A DNA stretch of 64,000 bases from an uncultured Bacteroidales bacterium (lineage in GTDB: Bacteria; Bacteroidota; Bacteroidia; Bacteroidales; UBA11471). Every line of letters begins with the position of its first letter. Position 1 is the stretch's first letter. The position numbers and the translations under genes were made by a program. The stretch spans positions 1 through 64,000 of the forward strand of contig CANQQA010000009.1 in the NCBI GenBank assembly GCA_947625885.1, in the 5' to 3' direction. Shown in pieces: positions 27,422-38,037 of the stretch. The notes beneath the pieces are model-generated. The model was not told the DNA's origin and ran no database searches. It worked only from the letters and a program-made list of their open reading frames with translations.

Positions 27422-28381
27422 TTAATTTTCGCTGAACAACGATTCGACAAACTCGCGGCGGCGGAAAGGCTGCAAATCTTCCATGCCTTCGCCAAGCCCG
27501 ATGTATTTGACCGGCGTTTTGAACTGGTCGGATATGCCGATGACGACGCCGCCCTTGGCGGTGCCGTCGAGTTTGGTGATGGCGAGGGCATTGACTTCGG
27601 TGGCGGCGGTAAACTGCCGAGCCTGCTCGAAAGCGTTTTGCCCCGTAGAGCCGTCGAGCACGAGCAGCACCTCCTGCGGCGCGCCGGGCACGACTTTATC
27701 CATGACTTTTTTGATTTTCGTAAGTTCGTTCATCAGCCCGATTTTGTTGTGCAGACGTCCGGCGGTGTCGATAATCGCCACATCGGCGCCGGCAGCTTTT
27801 GCCGCGCTAAGGGTGTCGAAAGCGACCGACGCAGGGTCGGCGCCCATTTTCTGCTTGACGACGGGTACTCCCACCCGCTCGCCCCAAATGACAATCTGCT
27901 CTACGGCGGCGGCGCGGAAAGTGTCGGCAGCGCCGAGATACACTTTCAATCCGTTTTTCTTGTACTGGTAAGCGAGTTTTCCGATAGTGGTGGTTTTGCC
28001 CACCCCGTTCACGCCGACGACCATAATGACGTATGGGGTCGTAACATTCTGCGGCACAACGAAATCTGTCTCGTCGCCCGTATGGTTTTCGGCAAGCAGC
28101 GCCACGATTTCTTCGCGGAGGATATTTTTCAATTCGCCGGTCGACAGATATTTGTCGCGTGCCACGCGGCGTTCGATGCGCTCGATGATGCGCAACGTGG
28201 TTTCGACGCCCACGTCGGAGGTTATCAATATCTCTTCGAGGTCGTCGAGCACGGCATCATCGACGGTGGATTTGCCGGCGACCGCGCGGGTGATTTTCGT
28301 GAACATTCCCTCTTTGGTCTTTGCCAGCCCTTTGTCGAGCGTCTCTTTTTTTTCTTTCTGGAAGAAATCGAAAAATCCCAT
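27422..28381 (-). CDS. ftsY: Signal recognition particle receptor FtsY
   Basis: The SRP-receptor GTPase that docks ribosome-nascent chain complexes at the inner membrane. It has 319 residues with a short A region, as in other Bacteroidota. Residues 1-100 form the N domain (VLDDLEEILITSDVGVETT). The G domain holds VVGVNGVGKTTTIGKLA (123-138), ADTFRAAAVEQ, IIDTAGRLH, LDGSTGQNA and ITKLDGTAKGG, ending in IGLGEGMEDLQPF. It sits 39 bases downstream of the PBP1A gene and 4 bases upstream of rimO. Confidence 0.96.
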   Translation of the reverse strand: MGFFDFFQKEKKETLDKGLAKTKEGMFTKITRAVAGKSTVDDAVLDDLEEILITSDVGVETTLRIIERIERRVARDKYLSTGELKNILREEIVALLAENHTGDETDFVVPQNVTTPYVIMVVGVNGVGKTTTIGKLAYQYKKNGLKVYLGAADTFRAAAVEQIVIWGERVGVPVVKQKMGADPASVAFDTLSAAKAAGADVAIIDTAGRLHNKIGLMNELTKIKKVMDKVVPGAPQEVLLVLDGSTGQNAFEQARQFTAATEVNALAITKLDGTAKGGVVIGISDQFKTPVKYIGLGEGMEDLQPFRRREFVESLFSEN

Positions 28382-28420
28382 ATATCTCTGTTGTTTTAGC
28401 GAATTATAAAATCCTGTTAT

Positions 28421-30853
28421 TTAATCGAATATGCCTTCGATAGCCTCCTCCTCGATGTTTATCGGAGGCACCGTCTTCCCTGCATTGTCGGGCAGTTTGC
28501 CGACAACGCCGTCGCACGGAAGGAAAATGACGGAATCGACGGCAAAAGTATCTGCCGGCGTGTACAGCAAGGTGCTGTCGGCATATACTTTCTGTATGTA
28601 GTGCGCATAAATGGGGAGCGCAGTATTGGCGCCCTGCCCGTCGGCAATCTGGTCGAAGTGTATCGAACGCTCCTCACCGCCTACCCACACGCCGGTTACC
28701 AAGGCGGGGGTGAATCCCATGAACCAGCCGTCGGAATTGTTGTTGGTCGTTCCGGTTTTTCCGCCCATCTGCGCGTCGATTTTATAACGGAGGCGCAGGC
28801 GTATGCCGGTGCCTTTGTCGATGACATCGCACAACATGGGAAGCATTTTCAGATAGGTCGACTCGCTGAACACTTCGGAAATCTGCGGCACAAAATCGGC
28901 AATGGCGTTCCCGTAACAGTCTTCGATGCGGGAGACGTAAATGGGATCGACCCGCAGACCGTAATTGGAAAACGCCGTATAGGCGGTAACCATTTCTTCG
29001 ACGGAAACATCGGCGACACCGAGGCAAAGGGAGATGACGGGGTCTATCTGTCCGTGTATGCCGAACGAGTTCATCAGCTGTACCAACGACTGCGGCGAAA
29101 GGCGGTTCATCAGGTAAGCCGAAATCCAGTTGTTCGACTTGGAAAGCGCCCAGCGCAGCGTTACGTTCTCGCCCACCCGCTCGGACGAGGCATTTCGGGG
29201 CGACCACACTTCGCCGCTCGCGCGGTCGAAGATATTGGGTTGTACATTGGGTGCGAGGTCGCAGGGCGAATAACCCTCCTCCATTGCCAGCGTGTAAAGG
29301 AAGGGTTTTATCGTAGAGCCGACCTGACGCCGCCCGCCCGACACCATATCGTATTTGAAGTTACGGAAGTCGATGCCGCCTACATAGGCTTTGACATGAC
29401 CGTTGCGGCTGTCGACAGACATGAATCCGGTGCGCAGCAGCGTCTTGCAGTAGCGTATGGAATCGAAAGGCGTCATGACCGTATCGAGAGGTCCGTTCCA
29501 CGAAAAGAGGCGCATCGGCACAGGAGTAGCGAATGCCTCATCAATTTCGTCGCTGCTCGCACCGTTTTGTTTCATGGTGCGATAGCGGTCGCTCTGTTCT
29601 TTTGCCCGCGTCATGATTTCTTTCACCTCTTCGGGCAAGAGGTCTTTGGAGAAAGGAGCATATTCTTTGCCGCGCTTTTCGTCTTCGAAACGGGGTTGTA
29701 TGTATCCGCCCAGATATTCGGCAACTGCCTCCTCGGCATAGCGTTGCATACGGGTGTCGAGGGTCGTATAGATTTTCAGCCCGTCGGTATAAATGTTGTA
29801 CGGCGAACCGTCGGCTTTGCGATTTTTCCGACACCAGCCGTAAAGGGGATTCGTCGCCCACGCAATGGAGTCGTCGATATACTGCTGCCGCTGCCAGCCG
29901 CGGTAGTTGCGCCTATCGGGCTTATCTGCCATCATGACCAGCCGGATATGCTCCCGAAAATAGGGGGCTATACCCGTTTCGTGATTGACGCGGCGGAAGC
30001 AGGTCTTTATGGGCAGTCTTTTGAGGGAGTCGCACTCGAACGCCGTCAGGTAGCCGGCTTTGCACATCTGGTCGAGTACGGTATTGCGCCGTTCCAACGA
30101 GCGGTCGGGATAGAGTATGGGATTGTACAGACGGGGGTTCTTGCACATTCCCACCAAGACGGCAGCCTCCTCCACTTTCAAATTCTTCGGTTCGGTATCG
30201 AAATAAATGTTTGCCGCCGACTGCAAGCCTACGGCATCGAACAGGAAATCGAATTTGTTGAGATACATATTCACGATTTCCTCTTTCGTGTAAAAATGTT
30301 CCAACTGCACGGCAATGACCCACTCGATGGGCTTTTGGAAAAGGCGTTCTTTCACATTGCCCGCCGTCGGCGAGTAGAGCAGTTTCGCCAACTGCTGGGT
30401 GATGGTACTGCCGCCGCCCGCGCTTTTCTGTCCCAAAAATCCGCGCTTCACAATGGCGCGCATGAGCGCCTTGAAGTCGATGCCCGAATGTTCGTAGAAA
30501 CGGACGTCTTCGGTGGCAAGCAAGGCTTCGAGCATCGTTTGGGATATTTGGTCGTAGTCGATGGATATGCGGTTGCCCTGCGCCAAATAGAAACGTCCTA
30601 TCGGCTGCATATCGGCGGAATAGATTTCCGATGCCAGTTTGTCTTTCGGATTCTGCAACTCCTCTATGGGGGGCATATATCCGATACGCCCTTCGGCTAT
30701 GGAATAAAAGAGCCACCACACGCCGCCGGCGACCAACACCAGCAGCGTCCACAACGAAAGGACAATCCAGAGGGTAATGTCCCGCTTCGGCTTCGCAGGG
30801 TGTTTGGATTCAGTCGGAGCATTCTTTTTTTTCGACGAAAACAACGCGCACAT
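28421..30853 (-). CDS. Class A penicillin-binding protein (PBP1A type)
   Basis: A bifunctional peptidoglycan glycosyltransferase/transpeptidase anchored in the inner membrane. It has 810 residues: a short cytoplasmic basic tail, one membrane segment (residues 28-50), then the GT51 domain with ATEDVRFYEHSG (catalytic Glu115), GGSTITQQLAK and QKPIEWVIAVQLE. The transpeptidase domain has STIKP (Ser513, Lys516), SNN (573-575) and KTGTT (699-703). All three catalytic motifs are intact. The long helical insert around 400-440 is typical of this group. A consensus promoter lies about 70 bases upstream. It may be the first gene of a run with ftsY, rimO, menF and menD. Confidence 0.94.
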   Translation of the reverse strand: MCALFSSKKKNAPTESKHPAKPKRDITLWIVLSLWTLLVLVAGGVWWLFYSIAEGRIGYMPPIEELQNPKDKLASEIYSADMQPIGRFYLAQGNRISIDYDQISQTMLEALLATEDVRFYEHSGIDFKALMRAIVKRGFLGQKSAGGGSTITQQLAKLLYSPTAGNVKERLFQKPIEWVIAVQLEHFYTKEEIVNMYLNKFDFLFDAVGLQSAANIYFDTEPKNLKVEEAAVLVGMCKNPRLYNPILYPDRSLERRNTVLDQMCKAGYLTAFECDSLKRLPIKTCFRRVNHETGIAPYFREHIRLVMMADKPDRRNYRGWQRQQYIDDSIAWATNPLYGWCRKNRKADGSPYNIYTDGLKIYTTLDTRMQRYAEEAVAEYLGGYIQPRFEDEKRGKEYAPFSKDLLPEEVKEIMTRAKEQSDRYRTMKQNGASSDEIDEAFATPVPMRLFSWNGPLDTVMTPFDSIRYCKTLLRTGFMSVDSRNGHVKAYVGGIDFRNFKYDMVSGGRRQVGSTIKPFLYTLAMEEGYSPCDLAPNVQPNIFDRASGEVWSPRNASSERVGENVTLRWALSKSNNWISAYLMNRLSPQSLVQLMNSFGIHGQIDPVISLCLGVADVSVEEMVTAYTAFSNYGLRVDPIYVSRIEDCYGNAIADFVPQISEVFSESTYLKMLPMLCDVIDKGTGIRLRLRYKIDAQMGGKTGTTNNNSDGWFMGFTPALVTGVWVGGEERSIHFDQIADGQGANTALPIYAHYIQKVYADSTLLYTPADTFAVDSVIFLPCDGVVGKLPDNAGKTVPPINIEEEAIEGIFD

Positions 30854-30921
30854 ATATCGTCATGAAAATATTCGACAATTTTTTACGGAACGGAACGGCT
30901 CGCCGCCGCACATATCCGCTT

Positions 30922-30929
30922 CAAAGGTA
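30922..30929 (-). promoter_or_regulatory. -7 promoter box of the PBP1A gene
   Basis: Reading on the minus strand gives TACCTTTG, an exact TAnnTTTG match 69 bases above the PBP1A ATG. The rest of 30854-31041 holds no gene that I can see. Confidence 0.55.
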
Positions 30930-31040
30930 ATGCAAATTTTTCATATCCGCTACTTTTCGGAGCCAAGAATTTCCCTGCACAGAAAAGAGAATCGGGAGGC
31001 GGTATCTTTTCCGAAATATTCCGTCCGTACTTTTCGGTGG

Positions 31041-31080
31041 AAAAATACCGCCCCGCCATTCACATGGCAGGGCGGCGGGT
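31041..31080 (-). terminator. Terminator of the BspA-like gene
   Basis: On the minus strand a GC-rich stem (GCCGCCCTGCCAT / ATGGCGGGGCGG, slightly imperfect) is followed by TATTTTT. It lies 60 bases beyond the BspA-like stop codon. Confidence 0.75.
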
Positions 31081-31141
31081 CAAAAACTATCTATTCAGGA
31101 AATTCTTCATTCTATTGTCTTTCGCAATCATATTTATTTGT

Positions 31142-34100
31142 TTATCGGGTGATAATCATTTTCTTGCCGTTCACGATGTAAGCGCCGGCAGGCAGCGTGC
31201 GGAGGGCGGCGGCATCGTTCGTCTCGAGCACCGGTACGCCTTGCAGGGTATACACGGTCAAGTGTTCGGCATCTGCCTGCGCCTCCGTTACCGACGACGG
31301 GGTGTCGGGTACATCGGGTTTGTCGGGCTCGATTGGTTCATCGGGCTCGTCCGGATTTTCGGGAACGTCCGGTACGTCAGGTACGTCAGGTGTGTCGGGA
31401 GTATCCGGATTTTCCGATTCGTTAGGATCATCGGGTACGTCGGGCACATCGGGCTCAGCACCACCCATCGACAATACAAAAAACTTTTTCCACCCGTCGG
31501 CAGCTTTATAGGCATCTACCGAACCCGCAGGTACATACAGTTTACAGGTTTCATAATCCACCCCATCGAAAACGGAAGTCCCGTAATAAACTATTTTTAC
31601 CGGCGTCGGGTTGTAAACGGTTACCGACTGCAAATTACTGCAACCGAAAAAAGCATAACTACCGATAGAGGCAACACTATTAGGTATTGTTATTTCTTCT
31701 AAACCAACGCAATCTTCAAAAGCCCCGCCCGGAATAGATTTTACATTTTCTCCGATATGTACCGTTGTCAAGGAGGTACATTCCTCAAAAACAGAATTCA
31801 TCTCAGTACAGGAATCGGCATTGAAATAAACATCCGTCAATCCCGTGCAATCGTAAAAAGCAGACCCGCCGATTGATGTAACATTCTTGGGTATCGTTAC
31901 CGATATCAAGCTCGTGCAACCGGAAAAAGCATAATGGGGAATGTGTTTGACATTCTCCCCGATATGCACCGTCGCCAATGCCGAACAATTGGAGAAGCCT
32001 CCGCTTATACAAGAATCGGCATTAAACCAAACCTCTTTTAAGCTCTCGCAACCGGAAAAAGCATAACTACCGATAGTAGCAACACTTCTGCCGAGTGTTA
32101 CCGACGTCAAGTCGTGGCATTCCTGAAAAGCAAAGTTGCCGATAGTGGCAACACTATTAGGTATTGTAACCTCTTCTAAACCACCGCAATTTTCAAAAGC
32201 CCCGCCCGGAATAGATTTTACATTTTCTCCGATATGTACCGTTGTCAAAGAGGTACAACCCGAAAAAACAGAAATCATAGAGGTACAAGAATCGGCATTG
32301 AAATAAACATCCGTTAAGCCCGTACAATCGTTAAATGCTCCATTGTTAATAGTGGTAACACTCCTCCCTATCATTACAGACGTCAAGCCACTGCAACCTG
32401 AAAAAGCATTGTAGCCGATAGAAGTAATACTATTAGGTATCGTTATTGATGTCAAATTCTCGCAATTGTAAAAAGCACTATTGGCAATAGAGGTGATATT
32501 CGGAGAAAATTCAATGGAACTCAAATCTTGTCGTCCCCTGAAAATCGAGGGAAAATGGCGTACATTTTTCCCAATATGAATACCGGAAATAGGTATTGTT
32601 GTATCGAAACTATAATCGCTAAGATTACAAGAATCGGCATTGAAATAAATCTCTTTCAAACCCACGCACTTGGAAAAAGCGCTACTTCCGATAAATGTAA
32701 CACTCTCGGGTATCGTAATCTCTTCTAAACCAACACAATCTTCAAAAGCCCAGCCCGGAATAGATTTTACATTTTCTCCGATATGTACTGTTGTCAAAGA
32801 GGTACATCCCTTAAAAACAGAACTCATATTGGTGCAGGAATCGGCATTAAACCATACCTCTTTCAAGCTCGTGCAACCGATAAAAGCTACCACAGGAAGA
32901 CATTTGACATTTTTCCCGATATGTATCGTCGTCAAAGAGGTACATCCCTTAAAAACAAAATGATTCATATATCCGCAGGAATCGGCATTGAAATAAACCT
33001 CTGTCAATCCCGTGCAATTCTCAAAAGCACAGTCATCAATAGAGGTAACACTCTCGGGTATCGTTACCGATGTCAAACTGCTGCAACCGGAAAAAGCTCT
33101 GTTGGGAATAAGTTTTACATTCTCTCCGATATGTACCGTTGTTAAAAAGATACAACCCGAAAAAACAAAACTTATAGGGGAGGTGGTACAGGAATCGGCA
33201 TTGAACCACACTTCTTCCAAGCCTCTACAATCGGAAAAAGCACGGTCGCCGATAGAGGTAACATTCTTGGGTATGGTCATCGAAGTCAAGCCATTACAAT
33301 CGGAAAAAGCATAACTGCCGATAGTTGCAACATTTCTGCCGAGCGTTACCGACGTCAAACCTCTACAATCGGAAAAAGCACGGTCGCCGATAGTGGTAAC
33401 ACCCTCCGGTATGGTTATCGAAGTCAAGCCCGTACAACCGGAAAAAGCACGGTCGCCGATAGAGGTAACATTCTTGGGTATGGTCATCGAAGTCAAGCCC
33501 GTACAACCGTAAAAAACATACTTGCCGATAGTAGTAACACCCTCGTGTATGGTTATCGACTTCAAGCCCGTACAAGCGGAAAAAGCATAGTCACCGATAG
33601 AGGTAACATTCTCGGGTATCGTTACCGATGTTATACCTTTGCAACCGGAAAAAGCATAGTCACCGATAGAGGTAACATTCTCGGGTATCGTTACCGATGT
33701 TATACCTTTGCAACCGGAAAAAGCACGGTCCGGAATCCGCTTTACATTCTCTCCGATATGCACCGTGGTCAATGCCTCACAATCGGAGAAGCCTCCGCTT
33801 ATACAGGAATCGGCATTGAAATAAACCTCTGTCAATCCCGTGCAATCGTAAAAAGCAGACCCGCCGATCGATGTAACATTCTTGGGTATCGTTACCGATG
33901 TCAAACCCGTGCAATCGTAAAAAGCCTTTTTGCCAATAGTGGTAACGCTCTCAGATATCGTTACCGACGTCAAGCTCGTACGGGAAAAAGCATAGTCGGG
34001 AATATATTTGACATTTTCCCCGATATGCACCGTGGTCAAGGAGGTACGATCCGAAAAAACAGAACTCATAGAGGTGCAGGAATCGGCATTGAAATAAACA

Positions 34101-37100
34101 TCCGTTAAGCCCGTACAATACCGAAATGCTCCATAGCCAATAGTGGTAACATTTTCAGGTATCGTTACCGACGTCAAACCCGTACAATTCTCAAAAGCCT
34201 CGTCGCCGATAGAAGTAACACTTTCGGGTATCGTTATTGACGTCAAGCCTCTGCAACCGGAAAAGGCACATTCAGCAATAGAGGTGATATTCGGAGAAAA
34301 TTCAATGGAACTCAAATCTTGTCGTCCCCTGAAAATCGAGGGAAAATGGCGTACATTTTTCCCAATATGAATACCGGAAATAGGTATTGTTGTATCGAAA
34401 ACATAACTATAATTGCTAAGATTACAAGAATCGGCATTGAAATAAACATCCGTTAAGCCTGTGCAACCTTTAAAAGCACTGTGGTCGATATAGGTAACAC
34501 TCTCGGGTATCGTTACCGACGTCAAGCCTCTGCAACCGGAAAAAGCATGGTAGCCGATAGAAGTAACACTTCCGGGTATCGTTACCGATGTCAAACTGCT
34601 GCAATCGTAAAAAGCCATTTCGCCAATAGTGGTAACGCTCTCAGATATCGTTATTGACGTCAAGCCCGTACAATTATCAAAAGCACCGTCACCGATAGAA
34701 GTAACACTGTTAGGAATCGTTACCGACGTCAAACCGCTGCAATTGTAAAAAGCATAGTCACCGATAGTGATAAGCCCGTTCTGTATTATTACTTCCTTCA
34801 AGCCGCTGCAATTGTAAAAAGCCCTGTAGATAGAAGTAACGCCCTTGGGTATCGTTACCGACGTTAACCCCGTGCACTTAGCGAAAGCCTCTCCGCCAAT
34901 GGTCGTAACGGTCTCAGGTATCAATATAGACGTCAAGCCGCTACATTCGTAAAAAGCGCCGACTCCGATAGAGGTAACACTCTCGGGTATGGTTATCGAC
35001 GTCAAACCCGTACAACCGTAAAAAGCCTCGTTGCCGATAGTGGTAACGCTCTCGGGTATCGTTACTGTCGTCAAATTCCTGCAACTGGAAAAAGCATAGT
35101 CGGGAATATGTTTTACATTTTCCCCGATGTGGAGGTTTTTTACGGCAGTATTGTAAAAAACATAGCCTCTAATAACGTCCGGCTCTCCCATCTGTCCCAT
35201 CGGATATCTAACTTCAATTCCTCCCATATAGCCGCAGGAATCGGCATTGAAATAGACGTCCTGTAAAGCCGTGCAGTGGTCAAATGCATTGACGCCAATA
35301 GAAGTAATATTTTTGGGTATTGTAATCGACGTCAAGCCCGTACAACCGTAAAAAGCCGAATCGCCAATAGCGGTAACGCTTTCAGGTATCGTTACCGACG
35401 TCAAACTTGTCCATCCGGAAAATACAGAATTACCGATGGTCGTAAAGTTTTCAGGTATGACAAACTCTGTAAGCGGCTTATTATCCAAATAGAGTGTGGC
35501 TCCGTACAAAAGCGGATTCCCTTTGCTTCCAAATGAAATCCGAAGCCACGCTTCCATATTCGAAATATAGACGGATTTCACATGGCTTCCCTCAAAAGCA
35601 TTATCACCTATGGTCGCAATACTCTCGGGTATCGTTATCGATGTTAAACTGCTGCAATACTGAAAAGTACCGACACCGATAGCGGTAACCCCATTGCCTA
35701 TCGTTACCGACTTCAAAGCGTTGCAACAATAAAAAGTTGAGTCGCCTATCGAAGTAACACTCCCGGGTATCGTTACCGATGTTATACCTTTGCAACCGTA
35801 AAAAGCATAATCGCTGATTGTTGTAACGCCTTCCGGTATTTTCAGGTCGGTTTCCGGTTTGCCGTTCACATAAACGTTTTTGGCATTAGCTAACGGATTG
35901 GCGTCTTGCCATTCAAAAGAAATCCGGCACCATGTTGCCAAATCCGGGATATACACATTTTCCAGATAACAAGACCAAAATGCTCCTCCACCGATAGTTT
36001 GAATTCCATTACCTATCGTTACCGACTTCAAACCGCGGCAGAAACCAAAAGCACTGCGCCCGATAAAGGAAACGCTATTGGGTATCGTTATTGACGTCAA
36101 ACCGCTGCAATAATAAAAAGCACCGTCACCGATAGAAGTAACACTGTTAGGAATCGTTACCGACGTTAAATCGACGCAACTGTGAAAAGCTTCTTCGCCA
36201 ATGACCTTAACGCCATTGGGTATTATTACCGATGTTATACCTTTGCAGTCGAAAAAAGTATAATTTCCGATTGTGTCGATTCCTTCGGGAATCGACAATT
36301 CGCCGGAAAGCGGTTCTCCTTTTACATAAAGAGTACTGCCACCATATAGGGGGTTAGAGCCTTGCTCCACAAACAGAATTTGAAGCCATTTCGCTATATC
36401 ATGAATATGTACAGATTTCGAATTAGTTTGACTAAAAGCATACTCACCGATAGTCTGAACACTCTCGGGTATCGTTACCGACGTCAAACCGCTGCAATCA
36501 TAAAAAGCATACTCACCGATAGAAGTAACACCGTCCGGTATTGTTAGCGATGTTAAGCTGCTGCAAGAGCGAAAAGCACCGGCTCCGATAGATGTAACAC
36601 CCTGGGGTATGGTTATCGACTTCAAACTGTTGCAATATTCAAACAAACCGATGCTGATGGTCGTAATACTCTCGGGTATCGTTACCAACGTCAAGTTACG
36701 GCAATGGTTAAAAGCATAGCGTCCGATAGAGGTAACGCTCTCGGGTATCGTTACCTCTTTCAACCACGTGCAACCGGAAAAAGCAAACTCACCGATAGTC
36801 GTAACACTCTCGGGTATCGTTACCGACTTCAAACCCGTGCAACCGGAAAAAGCAGACCCGCAGATAGAGGTAACTTGTTTGCCAATAGTCAATGAAACAA
36901 GACTTGTTTTATACCCGAACGGGGAGAGTGCGGCTGAATAAGAGATATTCCGTCCCAAATACACCGTATCCAACGGACAAAAGTCAAACATATATTCTGT
37001 CTCGGGAAAGTTCAATGTTTCCGTGCCGTCCTCTATTCGGAAATTCTTTAAGTGCGAGCAATATTCAAAAGCATGCTCTCCGATAGAGGTAACGCTTTTG

Positions 37101-37567
37101 GGTATTGTTATTGATGTCAAGGCACTGCAACCGTTAAAAGCCCAGTCGCCGATAGAGGTAACACTCTCGGGTATCGTTACCGACGTTAAACTGCTGCAAG
37201 ATTGAAAAACCCCGTAGTCGATAATGGTAACACTATTGGGTATCGTTACCGACGTCAAGTCGCGGCAAGACCGAAAAGCTCCGTCGCTGATAGAGGTAAC
37301 GCTCTCGGGTATTGTTATTGACGTCAAACCACTGCAACCGTAAAAAGCATGGTAGCCGATAGAAATAACACTATATTGAGTATCTTTATACATTACCTTT
37401 ACAGGAATGGTTACATCGCCTGAATAGCTACCTCCCGTAACCTCAACCGTCTTGTCGTCCAACGAAATAATGTTGTAATAGATACCGTCTGCTTCAAAGT
37501 CATATGCCCACGCGGCGGGGGCGAACAGCCATGCAGACAGCAACATAAAAAACAGTGTACGTTTCAT
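31142..37567 (-). CDS. Giant BspA-like leucine-rich-repeat surface protein with T9SS-type C terminus
   Basis: A 2141-residue secreted protein. A signal peptide (cleavage near PAAWA) is followed by a short beta region (25-60) and then about 1970 residues of BspA-type LRR_5 repeats of 23 residues, consensus [24 protein letters not shown] longer module, [23 protein letters not shown], is interspersed; FNADSC occurs 11 times. Residues 2037-2090 are a Pro-Asp-rich linker (PDVPDVP type). The last 50 residues ([22 protein letters not shown]) resemble a type IX secretion sorting domain. Such proteins are surface adhesins in related bacteria; the ligand here is unknown. Repeats include exact DNA duplications, so the assembled length may be unreliable. 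It has its own consensus promoter. Confidence 0.88.
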   Translation of the reverse strand: MKRTLFFMLLSAWLFAPAAWAYDFEADGIYYNIISLDDKTVEVTGGSYSGDVTIPVKVMYKDTQYSVISIGYHAFYGCSGLTSITIPESVTSISDGAFRSCRDLTSVTIPNSVTIIDYGVFQSCSSLTSVTIPESVTSIGDWAFNGCSALTSITIPKSVTSIGEHAFEYCSHLKNFRIEDGTETLNFPETEYMFDFCPLDTVYLGRNISYSAALSPFGYKTSLVSLTIGKQVTSICGSAFSGCTGLKSVTIPESVTTIGEFAFSGCTWLKEVTIPESVTSIGRYAFNHCRNLTLVTIPESITTISIGLFEYCNSLKSITIPQGVTSIGAGAFRSCSSLTSLTIPDGVTSIGEYAFYDCSGLTSVTIPESVQTIGEYAFSQTNSKSVHIHDIAKWLQILFVEQGSNPLYGGSTLYVKGEPLSGELSIPEGIDTIGNYTFFDCKGITSVIIPNGVKVIGEEAFHSCVDLTSVTIPNSVTSIGDGAFYYCSGLTSITIPNSVSFIGRSAFGFCRGLKSVTIGNGIQTIGGGAFWSCYLENVYIPDLATWCRISFEWQDANPLANAKNVYVNGKPETDLKIPEGVTTISDYAFYGCKGITSVTIPGSVTSIGDSTFYCCNALKSVTIGNGVTAIGVGTFQYCSSLTSITIPESIATIGDNAFEGSHVKSVYISNMEAWLRISFGSKGNPLLYGATLYLDNKPLTEFVIPENFTTIGNSVFSGWTSLTSVTIPESVTAIGDSAFYGCTGLTSITIPKNITSIGVNAFDHCTALQDVYFNADSCGYMGGIEVRYPMGQMGEPDVIRGYVFYNTAVKNLHIGENVKHIPDYAFSSCRNLTTVTIPESVTTIGNEAFYGCTGLTSITIPESVTSIGVGAFYECSGLTSILIPETVTTIGGEAFAKCTGLTSVTIPKGVTSIYRAFYNCSGLKEVIIQNGLITIGDYAFYNCSGLTSVTIPNSVTSIGDGAFDNCTGLTSITISESVTTIGEMAFYDCSSLTSVTIPGSVTSIGYHAFSGCRGLTSVTIPESVTYIDHSAFKGCTGLTDVYFNADSCNLSNYSYVFDTTIPISGIHIGKNVRHFPSIFRGRQDLSSIEFSPNITSIAECAFSGCRGLTSITIPESVTSIGDEAFENCTGLTSVTIPENVTTIGYGAFRYCTGLTDVYFNADSCTSMSSVFSDRTSLTTVHIGENVKYIPDYAFSRTSLTSVTISESVTTIGKKAFYDCTGLTSVTIPKNVTSIGGSAFYDCTGLTEVYFNADSCISGGFSDCEALTTVHIGENVKRIPDRAFSGCKGITSVTIPENVTSIGDYAFSGCKGITSVTIPENVTSIGDYAFSACTGLKSITIHEGVTTIGKYVFYGCTGLTSMTIPKNVTSIGDRAFSGCTGLTSITIPEGVTTIGDRAFSDCRGLTSVTLGRNVATIGSYAFSDCNGLTSMTIPKNVTSIGDRAFSDCRGLEEVWFNADSCTTSPISFVFSGCIFLTTVHIGENVKLIPNRAFSGCSSLTSVTIPESVTSIDDCAFENCTGLTEVYFNADSCGYMNHFVFKGCTSLTTIHIGKNVKCLPVVAFIGCTSLKEVWFNADSCTNMSSVFKGCTSLTTVHIGENVKSIPGWAFEDCVGLEEITIPESVTFIGSSAFSKCVGLKEIYFNADSCNLSDYSFDTTIPISGIHIGKNVRHFPSIFRGRQDLSSIEFSPNITSIANSAFYNCENLTSITIPNSITSIGYNAFSGCSGLTSVMIGRSVTTINNGAFNDCTGLTDVYFNADSCTSMISVFSGCTSLTTVHIGENVKSIPGGAFENCGGLEEVTIPNSVATIGNFAFQECHDLTSVTLGRSVATIGSYAFSGCESLKEVWFNADSCISGGFSNCSALATVHIGENVKHIPHYAFSGCTSLISVTIPKNVTSIGGSAFYDCTGLTDVYFNADSCTEMNSVFEECTSLTTVHIGENVKSIPGGAFEDCVGLEEITIPNSVASIGSYAFFGCSNLQSVTVYNPTPVKIVYYGTSVFDGVDYETCKLYVPAGSVDAYKAADGWKKFFVLSMGGAEPDVPDVPDDPNESENPDTPDTPDVPDVPDVPENPDEPDEPIEPDKPDVPDTPSSVTEAQADAEHLTVYTLQGVPVLETNDAAALRTLPAGAYIVNGKKMIITR
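32484..32609. repeat. 126-bp direct repeat inside the BspA-like gene, copy A
   Basis: It is identical over 126 bases to 34275-34400. It encodes the segment with [17 protein letters not shown] and [12 protein letters not shown]. Identity at synonymous positions points to recent duplication or gene conversion within the gene. Confidence 0.9.
33577..33714. repeat. Two identical 69-bp tandem LRR units
   Basis: Two perfect copies (33577-33645 and 33646-33714) encode the same 23-residue unit containing [20 protein letters not shown]. They are in frame, so slippage would change protein length without breaking it. Confidence 0.9.
34275..34400. repeat. 126-bp direct repeat inside the BspA-like gene, copy B
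   Basis: Second copy of the repeat at 32484-32609. Similarity continues beyond it after a 9-bp indel. Confidence 0.9.
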
Positions 37568-37600
37568 TTTGTCGGAATTTAATGGTTAATAAACATTTTG

Positions 37601-37631
37601 CAAAAATAGCTTCAAAATACAAATTTTCAAA
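37601..37631 (-). promoter_or_regulatory. Promoter of the BspA-like gene
   Basis: On the minus strand TTTG (complement of 37628-37631) and TATTTTTG (complement of 37601-37608) are 19 nt apart, an exact consensus promoter 34 bases above the ATG. Confidence 0.75.
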
Positions 37632-37663
37632 ACTTTCCGTTAAAAATTTTTGGTTTTATTCTC

Positions 37664-37700
37664 GAAGCGAAACGGCATCAGAAGGGATAGCCGATAGCCA
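37664..37700 (+). repeat. 37-bp direct repeat, left copy (cassette boundary)
   Basis: It is identical to 38636-38672. The right copy is the natural 3' end of tamL (last codons, stop and 14 bases beyond), so this left copy is a duplicate of that end carried 972 bases away. It sits just above the BspA-like promoter. The arrangement resembles attachment sites at a gene end. Confidence 0.9.
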
Positions 37701-37841
37701 TACCCGGCTACGTTCTAATAATGATTTGCATTTCAGTTGATTATAAGTAAACAACAGTTAATTATATCCTCAAAAACCTATAAATATTTGTGCATATCAA
37801 AAACTATTTGTTATTTTGGTGTCTAATAAAACACACGCACG

Positions 37842-38036
37842 ATGCCTAAACAGACAATACGTCGAGTCCTGACATGGGACGGAAACAGTACGAAAACAAC
37901 GATTTCATTGGAGGATTATATCTCAAAAATGAAAGCGTATGGCGCTTTGAAAGCAAAAAACGTAAGGACATCTCGCAACTATCTGCGAAATATGGGTCTG
38001 AACATTAATACGAAAGGAGAAATCTTAGCAAAATAA
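37842..38036 (+). CDS. Small protein (64 aa), cassette gene 1
   Basis: A 64-residue basic protein (MPKQTIRRVLTWDG, then ISLEDYISKMKAYGALKAKNVRTSRNYLRNMG), with no signal peptide or membrane segment. I do not recognise the family. Two helical segments rich in Lys and Arg are likely. Its stop codon is one base before the ATG of the next gene, so the two are almost certainly translated from one message. The location within a repeat-bounded, AT-richer cassette, upstream of a toxin-like gene, makes an antitoxin or accessory role possible, but this is inference only. About 140 bases upstream hold no other gene; a poor promoter match lies near 37815. Confidence 0.6.
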   Translation: MPKQTIRRVLTWDGNSTKTTISLEDYISKMKAYGALKAKNVRTSRNYLRNMGLNINTKGEILAK

Positions 38037-38037
38037 T

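Noticed and set aside
28601-30865. A 754-codon plus-strand frame opposite the PBP1A gene, and similar long frames opposite tamL, tamB and the mutase
   Set aside because: Each lies antisense to a gene with clear catalytic or family motifs and shows no signal peptide, domain or start context of its own.
32528-37205. Several plus-strand ORFs of 60-187 codons with repeated RYRRQT-like peptides
   Set aside because: They are the reverse complement of the LRR codons of the BspA-like gene, not genes.
31400-37400. Regularly spaced short repeats that could suggest a CRISPR-like array
   Set aside because: The spacing is 69 bases, in frame, and the sequence encodes degenerate 23-residue leucine-rich repeats. 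There are no unique spacers or cas genes.
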